Shown one piece after another: positions 57,508 through 64,000 of a stretch of 64,000 bases of DNA. Both the position numbers and the translations under genes were made by a program. Under the pieces are notes generated by a model that saw nothing but the letters and a program-made list of their open reading frames with translations, searched no databases and was not told where the DNA came from. Source of the stretch: Chitinophaga sp. sic0106 (GTDB taxonomy: Bacteria > Bacteroidota > Bacteroidia > Chitinophagales > Chitinophagaceae). Location of the stretch: positions 1-64,000 of the forward strand of contig NZ_JAHUWJ010000018.1 of the NCBI RefSeq assembly GCF_019219075.1, in the 5' to 3' direction. The first letter of the stretch is position 1. Each line of letters opens with the position of its first letter.

Positions 57508-60500
57508 ATGCAATTGAATTTTTATGGTAAAGTCCTTTCTATGCCTGGACTTCACTCAACTAAAATTGCACTTACTATGCGATTGACAGTTTTTCTCATG
57601 TTGGTAGCTACCTTAAAAGTATCTGCCTCCGCATTTGCCCAATCGGTCAGCCTGACCGTTAAAAATGCTCCAATGGAGGAGGTTTTCAGCGCGGTCAAAG
57701 AACAAACAGGCTACCTGTTTTTCTATGACAAAGAGCTGCTGCGCGATGTGAAGCCGGTAACCGTGAAGGCCCAGAATGCCGCACTCACCACCTTCCTCAC
57801 CACGGTGTTTAAAGATCGTTCCCTGGATTTTACCATCCGGGATAAAACCATCTTTATCCGGAAAAAAGAGCTGCCGGCAACGCCTGCTGCAACACCTGAT
57901 GTAACCACCGCACCTCCGCAGGAACAACGGCAAACAGGGCAGGTGAAGGATGCGCAGGGGCAGCCACTCATCGGTGTATCCATAAAAATTCAAGGCACCA
58001 GCAATGGTGTGGTAACCAACGAAAATGGTTACTTCAGCATCCCCGCTAAAGAAGGCGACGTAATGGTATTCTCCTATATCGGCTACGAATCAAAAAGTCA
58101 GCCGGTGGAGCTAAAAAGACAACTGCTGATTATCCTGAAAGCACAGGCAGCCTCCCTCGACGAAGCCGTGGTAATCGGCTATGGCACCACTAGCAAACGC
58201 TTTAATACCGGCTCCGTTTCCAGTATTAAAGCCAGCGATATTTCTTCCCAGCCCGTGGTAGATGCCCTGGGTACTTTACAGGGAAAAGTATCCGGTGTGT
58301 TCGTGACCTCCTCCAGCGGTTTGCCCGGCTCGGCCTTTAATGTAGTAATGAGAGGACAAAGCTCCCTGTCAGGCCCCAATAGCCCACTCTACGTGATTGA
58401 CGGGGTGCCCTTCTATGATGAGCCACTCAATACCTTTACCTCTGCCAACGGTAATCAAAGCCCGATGGCGTCTATCAACCCGGCAGATATCGAAAGAATC
58501 GATGTGCTGAAAGATGCGGATGCAACATCTATCTACGGCTCCAGAGGCGGTAACGGCGTAATCCTCATCACCACTAAAAAAGGGAAAACAGGGAAGTTAC
58601 GTTCTAACTTCAACGTATATACGGGCGCCGGTAAAGTGGTAAACACGGTGGACATGCTGAATACGCCTCAGTATATTGAAATGCGTAAGGAAGCTTATGC
58701 ACATGATAATAAACCATACGACAGTGAATCTGCCCCTGACCTCACCATCTGGGATCAACAGAAAACAACCGACTGGCAAAAGTTTATCATGGGTAACACC
58801 GCGCGTATTACAGAAGCACAGGCGTCGGTGTCAGGCGGAAGCGCACAAACGCAATACCTGGCCAGCGGTACCTATCATAAAGAAACCACGGTGATGCCTG
58901 GCAGCCTCGGCTTCCAGCGCGGCGCAGGCAGACTCAATGTTAACCACACCACAAAAAATAATAAGTTCAGTATAAACGCATCGGTGAATTATACGTCCAG
59001 CAAAGATATTTCCTTGCCGGTGGACCTTACCATGTTCTACAACCTGGCGCCTAACTATCCGGTGTACGATTCCACAGGAAGCCTGTACTGGTTTGGGAAC
59101 ATACAGAATCCACAAGCCTACCTGCTGCGTAGCTCGGAGGTCAAAACCAATATGCTCCTGGCTAATACCGTGTTGAGATACACCATCCTGCCAGGATTGA
59201 ATGCCAAAGCAAGTCTGGGGTATACACGCTCCGATATGGATCAGAAACGTATTACTCCTAATTCCAGCCTGAACCCGCTGACCAGCACTGGCAGCGAGTC
59301 CTACTTTGGTAATTCTGATGTGAGCTCCTATATCATTGAACCGCAGCTCGACTATAACCGGAAAATCGCAAAAGGAGACCTCCAGGTGATGGCAGGTGGT
59401 ACCTTCCAGCAAAGCGTGACCAATGGTGAATCAGTGGTGGCTTCCGGCTTTCCGGGCGACTCCCTGCTGGACCACCAGGATGCTGCTACGCTCGTGATCC
59501 CAAGACCACTGGTGTACGCCTTTTACCGCTACGCCTCCATCTTCGGAAGAGTGAATTATAACTGGGATGAAAAATATATCGTAAACGCTTCCTTCCGCCG
59601 CGATGGCTCTACACGCTTTGGCCCGGGTAACCGCTTTGGTAACTTCGGAGCCGTAGGCGCTGCCTGGATATTCAGCAAAGAATCGTTTATGCAGGAACTG
59701 AGCTTCCTCAGCTTTGGTAAGCTGAGAGCCAGCATCGGAACTTCCGGTAACGATAAAATCAGCGATTATCAATACCTCGATGCATGGAGCTCTAACCTGT
59801 ATCCATATGGGACTATTCCGGGCTTAACCCCTTCCCGCCTGCCTAACAGCAATTACAAATGGGAAACCAATCATAAGAAAGAGGTAGGACTCGAACTCGG
59901 TTTCCTCGATAACCGGATCATGTTCAATACCAATTACTATCATAACATCTCCGATAATCAATTGGTGCCTTACCAGCTGTCACCCCAGGTAGGTTTTGAA
60001 TCTATCACCGCCAACTTCCCTGCCAGCGTGATGAACAGCGGATGGGAGTTTGAAGTGAATTCTACCAATATTAAAAATACCCACTTCACCTGGCAAACCA
60101 GTTTCAACCTCACCATCAATAAGAATGAACTGAAAGAGTTCCCGAATATTGAATCCTCTTCTTACAAGGATTTGTATGTGGTGGGTAAACCGCTCACTAT
60201 CGTGAAAGGTTACCAGTTCCTGGGTATCGATCCTGCAAATGGTAAGCCCCTGTTCTTTAGTAACAGCGGCGCTGCAACCCCTACTGAGTATGACGACTAC
60301 GTGATCCTGGGTAACAGCGCGCCTAAGTTTTACGGCGGTATCACCAATACTTTTAACTGGAAAGGTTTCAGTTTCGATTTCCTCCTGCAGTTTGTGAAAC
60401 AGGAAGGCCCTGGTATTAATTATGGCTATGGTACTTCCGCTATTGGTACTGCCGCTAATCAGAATCTGCGTGCGCTGGACCGCTGGCAGCAACCAGGTGA

Positions 60501-60792
60501 TATTACCAATGTTCCCGGTGCTACCACCACTACCGGCTCTGTGGATTATCGCAATTACAGCCTGTCCACTGCCAATTGGGGCGATGCTTCTTACATCAGG
60601 CTGAAAAACGTTTCTCTCCGTTATGACTTATCTAAATACACCGAGAAATGGAAGATGAAAAATGTGAGCGTGTATGCCCTTGGTCAAAACCTATTCACGA
60701 TTACCAATTATGATGGGCTGGATCCGGAAACGCAGGGCTTGAGAATGCCGCCGTTGAAATCATATACCATCGGTGTGCAGTTTGGTTTTTAA
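57508..60792 (+). CDS. SusC/RagA-family TonB-dependent transporter with STN domain
   Basis: This is a 1094-aa protein. After the signal region (about 1-45), residues about 48-115 are an STN domain (VSLTVKNAPMEEVFSAVKEQTGYLFFYDKELL). A carboxypeptidase-like beta domain follows (about 145-215: GQVKDAQGQPLIGVSIKIQGTSNGVVTNENGYFSIPA). The TonB plug comes next (about 225-340: DEAVVIGYGT...IERIDVLKDADATSIYGSRGGNGVILITTKKG), then a 22-strand barrel to the C-terminal GVQFGF. The STN domain signals through FecR. With SusD it forms the outer-membrane uptake complex; the substrate is unknown. Confidence 0.95.
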   Translation: MQLNFYGKVLSMPGLHSTKIALTMRLTVFLMLVATLKVSASAFAQSVSLTVKNAPMEEVFSAVKEQTGYLFFYDKELLRDVKPVTVKAQNAALTTFLTTVFKDRSLDFTIRDKTIFIRKKELPATPAATPDVTTAPPQEQRQTGQVKDAQGQPLIGVSIKIQGTSNGVVTNENGYFSIPAKEGDVMVFSYIGYESKSQPVELKRQLLIILKAQAASLDEAVVIGYGTTSKRFNTGSVSSIKASDISSQPVVDALGTLQGKVSGVFVTSSSGLPGSAFNVVMRGQSSLSGPNSPLYVIDGVPFYDEPLNTFTSANGNQSPMASINPADIERIDVLKDADATSIYGSRGGNGVILITTKKGKTGKLRSNFNVYTGAGKVVNTVDMLNTPQYIEMRKEAYAHDNKPYDSESAPDLTIWDQQKTTDWQKFIMGNTARITEAQASVSGGSAQTQYLASGTYHKETTVMPGSLGFQRGAGRLNVNHTTKNNKFSINASVNYTSSKDISLPVDLTMFYNLAPNYPVYDSTGSLYWFGNIQNPQAYLLRSSEVKTNMLLANTVLRYTILPGLNAKASLGYTRSDMDQKRITPNSSLNPLTSTGSESYFGNSDVSSYIIEPQLDYNRKIAKGDLQVMAGGTFQQSVTNGESVVASGFPGDSLLDHQDAATLVIPRPLVYAFYRYASIFGRVNYNWDEKYIVNASFRRDGSTRFGPGNRFGNFGAVGAAWIFSKESFMQELSFLSFGKLRASIGTSGNDKISDYQYLDAWSSNLYPYGTIPGLTPSRLPNSNYKWETNHKKEVGLELGFLDNRIMFNTNYYHNISDNQLVPYQLSPQVGFESITANFPASVMNSGWEFEVNSTNIKNTHFTWQTSFNLTINKNELKEFPNIESSSYKDLYVVGKPLTIVKGYQFLGIDPANGKPLFFSNSGAATPTEYDDYVILGNSAPKFYGGITNTFNWKGFSFDFLLQFVKQEGPGINYGYGTSAIGTAANQNLRALDRWQQPGDITNVPGATTTTGSVDYRNYSLSTANWGDASYIRLKNVSLRYDLSKYTEKWKMKNVSVYALGQNLFTITNYDGLDPETQGLRMPPLKSYTIGVQFGF

Positions 60793-60823
60793 AAATATTC
60801 TTTAGGGAGATAAAATATTTATC

Positions 60824-62209
60824 ATGAAACGATTACAATTTTTATTGGCAGTGCTGTTGGTGTTTGCTGCTTCCTCCTGTAGTAAGTATGTAGACACGCC
60901 TTTGCCCAAAAATGAGCTGGTGTCAGAACTGGTTTTTAAAGATGATAATTCAGCTACATCCGCAGTAACCGGCGTTTATGGAAGCATGAATTCCTTTAAC
61001 TACATGTTCTCTAACGTGCTGATTAACTACCTCAGCGCCATGCAGGCAGATGAAATGTATTATTACACCACCTTTGCCAACTACGATGTATTCAGGGAAA
61101 ACCGCCTGTTGCCAAGTAGTCAGTATGTACAAAGTATGTTCGCTGATTTGTACAGCTATATATACCAGATGAATGCCTGCATTGAAGGACTTTCCACCGC
61201 TACTGACCTTACTCCCGCAGTAAGAAATCAGCTCCTGGGCGAATCTTATTTTCTAAGGTCTTTCTATTATTTCTACCTGGTAAATATGTATGGAGATGTA
61301 CCGATGGTTACCGGAACAGATTTTCAGGTAAACGGTACCAAGCCGCGTGCACCACGTGGTGAAGTATATGATACCATCATCTCCAACCTGAAAACGGCCG
61401 TGGAACTGCTGGGTGATCAATATCCGTCCGGGTTACGTACCCGTCCTGATAAGGCTGTGGCAAATGCGCTGCTGGCAAGAGTGTATCTCTACAATCAGAA
61501 CTGGGATTTGGCAGAAAGTACTGCTTCATTAGTGATTAACGATAACGCCTACACGCTGTTGCAGGATCTGAACAGTGTATTCCTGGCAAACAGTAAAGAA
61601 GCCTTATTCCAATTGCAGCCCCTGAACATTGCGGGTGGCAGAAATACCTGGGAAGGGTTTACCTCTACACCAGCCACCGCTACGGGCACCGGATTATTCC
61701 GTTTGCAGCCAGCGCTGGTAACAGCTTACGAACAAGGTGACCTGCGCTTTGCCAACTGGACATCTTCCAGAACACCAGCCACCGCACCAATTTATTATAT
61801 CCCATTGAAATATAAAGTCCGCACCTCTACCGCGGGTGTTACTGAATATTCTATGGTGATGCGCCTGGCGGAGCAGTACCTCATTCGCGCAGAAGCCCGT
61901 ATTCAACAGGGTAAAACCGATGAGGGTCGTGCAGACCTGAATGCCATCCGCAAAAGAGCCGGACTGGGAGAACTTTCCGCCAGTCTGGATAAAGCGGCCC
62001 TGCTGCTCGCTGTGGAAAAAGAACGCCAGGTGGAACTGTTTGCAGAATGGGGCCATCGCTGGTTCGATCTCAAACGTACCAAAAGGTCTGATGCTGTGCT
62101 CGGACCATTGAAAGGCGCTAACTGGCAGGCTACAGATACCCTGTATCCGATACCGTCTGACGCCATGAGAACAAATATTAACCTGACCCAGAATCCAGGG
62201 TATAACTAG
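60824..62209 (+). CDS. SusD/RagB-family outer-membrane lipoprotein
   Basis: This 461-aa protein has a lipoprotein signal ending SSCSKYVDT. Helical TPR-like repeats are typical of SusD: ESYFLRSFYYFYLVNMYGDVPMVTG, KAVANALLARVYLYNQNWDLAESTASLVI, and the C-terminal RLAEQYLIRAEARIQQGKTDEGRADLNAIRKRAGL ... RQVELFAEWGHRWFDLKRT. It acts as the surface lid and ligand binder of the SusC transporter, 31 bp upstream. Confidence 0.95.
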   Translation: MKRLQFLLAVLLVFAASSCSKYVDTPLPKNELVSELVFKDDNSATSAVTGVYGSMNSFNYMFSNVLINYLSAMQADEMYYYTTFANYDVFRENRLLPSSQYVQSMFADLYSYIYQMNACIEGLSTATDLTPAVRNQLLGESYFLRSFYYFYLVNMYGDVPMVTGTDFQVNGTKPRAPRGEVYDTIISNLKTAVELLGDQYPSGLRTRPDKAVANALLARVYLYNQNWDLAESTASLVINDNAYTLLQDLNSVFLANSKEALFQLQPLNIAGGRNTWEGFTSTPATATGTGLFRLQPALVTAYEQGDLRFANWTSSRTPATAPIYYIPLKYKVRTSTAGVTEYSMVMRLAEQYLIRAEARIQQGKTDEGRADLNAIRKRAGLGELSASLDKAALLLAVEKERQVELFAEWGHRWFDLKRTKRSDAVLGPLKGANWQATDTLYPIPSDAMRTNINLTQNPGYN

Positions 62210-62218
62210 GCCGGCTAT

Positions 62219-64000
62219 ATGAAAAAATTAATCGTACTGCTATTAGTGATGACGGCTGTCATCACTAATAGCTTCGGACAGCAGTCCGTTACAATATCAC
62301 CGATCCACCCGGAAAGAGGGCAGCGGGTGACTGTTACTTTCGACCCGACAGTAGCGGGGAATGGTATCCCTGCTGACGCTAAGGCAGTAACGCTGGTGTT
62401 TTCCTACTCTAATTTTTACAATCTCCCCTGGAGAATAAAAATGGAAAAAGCAGGGAGCAAGTGGACTACTTCCTTTGTGCTGGCTGATTACACGGTATTT
62501 GCTACTTTCTACCTCGAAAGTGGGGAGCAGGTAAATAAACCAGCTAAGGATCAGCATTATGAAGTAGCTGTTTACAAAAATAAAGTGCCGGTAGAAGATG
62601 TATTCCTTTATAAAGGTTACAGCATGAGCGCGCAAATGGGTAAGTCGCCATTGCTCGCAGGCCGTCAGCACGACTTATATCAGCAGGAACTGGCAATGTA
62701 TCCCAATAACTACGAAGCCAAACTGCGTCTGCTTGCCAGCGAAATAGATGCTGCTGCTACTCCGCAGCAAAAGGCTGCACTTCGCGCAAAGGCACAACAG
62801 GTAATTGCGGACCGCTTTAACAGTGATCCCGGTAATAGTGGTAACCTGAATAAGGTGACCATGGGGTATTTGATTATTGGTGAAAAAAGTCGCCTCGACT
62901 CCATCCGGAAAGTGGTGATGGAACGTTATCCGGAATCTGCACCAGGCCGGGATCTCAATACCGCGGCTGTTGCCAGGGGGAAAGATACTACCGCACAGAT
63001 CGCGTATTTTGAAAAGGAGCTGGGGAAAGAAACGGCGGAAAATAAGGGGTCATTTACAGAAATGCATGATCAGTTGTTCCGTTATTATGCTGCGCGTAAA
63101 AATGCGCCTAAGGCATTATACCATGCACGTTTTCTGACATCTGAGAAGGAGAATCCTTATACAGTAACTGTTTGGGAAGAAATAGGTCGTACCCTGCAAC
63201 AGCAGCAGCTGGCGCCGGATACCGCCAATTATTATGTACAGCGCGCACTGGATAGTGTGCATCGTTATCCGGTGGGTGTGATCCGCTATTTTCCGGAAAC
63301 GGGTTATATCTATCCGTATGTGGATGACAGTACGCGGCAGTCGGCGTATGACAAGGCTGCTTGTCGCCTCCACGCGCTGCTGGGATTGATTGCATTGCAA
63401 CAACACCAGCCGGATGCAGCGGAGAAACATATGGCGCTGGCGGTACAGGAAATTGCCGACAAAGAAACGCTGGACGATGCCGCGGTTTATTATCAGCAAA
63501 CAGGTAATAAAGCCCGGCTGGCTATGCTGGATCAGTTCCGGAAAAAGATATTACTGGAAAAAATTCTGAAGCAACAGGTTAGCAAACCGGCACCGGCACT
63601 TACTTCCTTTGTGGATATGCAAGGTAGGGCGGTATCGCCGGATGCATTGAAAGGAAAAATTATTGTAATTGATTTCTGGGCCACCTGGTGTATTCCGTGT
63701 ATGCAGGAAATGCCTTACCTGCAGCAGCTCTACGATCAACATAAAAACAATAAGGACGTTGTATTTATGATCACTAACAGCGGCGCCAAAAACACATTGG
63801 CAGATGCACAGGGCTGGAGTGGTCATAAAAAATATTCCTTCCCGGTATTTTATAATACCGACCCGGAAATAGGGGATAAGTTCAAATTTAATATCATCCC
63901 TGCATCTTACCTGATCGACAAAAAAGGAAATATCAGGTTTGTGAATATAGGTTTTGAAGGGCCTGAGGTGCTGGCAAAGCTACAAGGGCAACTGGATATC
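62219..64000 (+). CDS. TlpA-like thioredoxin-fold protein (cut by window end)
   Basis: The gene starts at ATG 62219, 9 bp after the susD stop, and stays open to the window end (594 codons seen). The signal peptide is MKKLIVLLLVMTAVITNSFGQ. About 20-440 are beta-rich and then TPR-like. From about 455 a thioredoxin domain begins, with PAPALTSFVDMQGRAVSPDALKGKIIVIDFWATWCIPCMQEMPYLQQLY holding the redox CxxC. Such proteins often accompany SusCD pairs that take up peptides or thiol-containing substrates. The 3' end lies outside the window. Confidence 0.9.
   Translation, partial: MKKLIVLLLVMTAVITNSFGQQSVTISPIHPERGQRVTVTFDPTVAGNGIPADAKAVTLVFSYSNFYNLPWRIKMEKAGSKWTTSFVLADYTVFATFYLESGEQVNKPAKDQHYEVAVYKNKVPVEDVFLYKGYSMSAQMGKSPLLAGRQHDLYQQELAMYPNNYEAKLRLLASEIDAAATPQQKAALRAKAQQVIADRFNSDPGNSGNLNKVTMGYLIIGEKSRLDSIRKVVMERYPESAPGRDLNTAAVARGKDTTAQIAYFEKELGKETAENKGSFTEMHDQLFRYYAARKNAPKALYHARFLTSEKENPYTVTVWEEIGRTLQQQQLAPDTANYYVQRALDSVHRYPVGVIRYFPETGYIYPYVDDSTRQSAYDKAACRLHALLGLIALQQHQPDAAEKHMALAVQEIADKETLDDAAVYYQQTGNKARLAMLDQFRKKILLEKILKQQVSKPAPALTSFVDMQGRAVSPDALKGKIIVIDFWATWCIPCMQEMPYLQQLYDQHKNNKDVVFMITNSGAKNTLADAQGWSGHKKYSFPVFYNTDPEIGDKFKFNIIPASYLIDKKGNIRFVNIGFEGPEVLAKLQGQLDI

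Overview
The window looks like the chromosome of a Bacteroidota bacterium, probably a Chitinophaga-like Chitinophagaceae. The evidence is a FecI/FecR/SusC/SusD/TlpA locus with an STN-type SusC, -7 promoter elements of the form TAnnTTTG, WG-repeat and DUF4236 proteins, and a DUF4157 protein of the kind linked to extracellular contractile injection systems (eCIS). These assignments come from reading the sequence and from family knowledge; no database search was run.

Layout. (1) 1-4.0 kb: a large minus-strand DUF4157 protein that appears to end in a RelA/SpoT-like domain, followed by a small gene that could encode its immunity or chaperone protein. (2) 4.3-9.9 kb: a frameshifted GNAT acetyltransferase next to an XRE regulator with palindromic operators, a membrane protein, a small proline-rich ORF, a TPR sensor kinase with its response regulator, and a small Cys-rich protein. 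(3) 10.0-14.4 kb: a three-gene operon of unknown function (PLD-like membrane coiled-coil protein, vWA-like exported protein, DUF4236-SH3 membrane protein). (4) 14.5-33.5 kb: an integrated element of about 19 kb in the 3' end of tRNA-Asp. It is bounded by a 17-bp direct repeat, has a tyrosine integrase beside the intact tRNA, and carries arm-type repeats at both ends. Its cargo is mostly defence and toxin genes: an AbiJ-like protein, SymE, a PIN/antitoxin pair, an HTH-PD-(D/E)XK nuclease, Gabija GajAB, and a GHKL ATPase fused to a PD-(D/E)XK nuclease. It also has a replication module resembling phage lambda O/P (initiator with internal iteron-like repeats plus AAA+ loader), an excisionase-like HTH protein, and 1.56 kb of structured non-coding DNA with a GC-rich repeat tract. 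No conjugation or capsid genes were recognised, so it fits a mobilisable island or phage-satellite-like element better than an autonomous ICE or prophage.

(5) 33.7-37.3 kb: a bestrophin-like channel and a Usp-like protein, preceded by six 11-bp-phased repeats and next to an OmpR/HisKA two-component system. (6) 37.4-43.1 kb: a heptaheme cytochrome c lipoprotein, a DUF1801-HhH protein, a CsgG-like protein, a DUF4440-like protein, and a three-gene HTTM cluster with an Sdp-like organisation. (7) 43.1-49.0 kb: an esterase and small membrane proteins divergent from a MarR regulator, then a zinc-ribbon protein, a WG/Sel1-repeat protein, and a Crp/Fnr regulator whose likely binding site lies about 42 bp upstream of the inferred start point of the following YiaA-like gene. 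(8) 49.0-55.3 kb: a TPR histidine kinase divergent from a sigma-54-type response regulator, then a conserved protein of unknown function. (9) 55.4-64 kb: ECF sigma factor, FecR anti-sigma factor, STN-SusC, SusD, and a TlpA-like thioredoxin protein that runs off the window, i.e. a nutrient-uptake locus with trans-envelope signalling.

The left half (about 4-33 kb) is visibly AT-richer and full of accessory genes. The right half looks like ordinary core and uptake genome.
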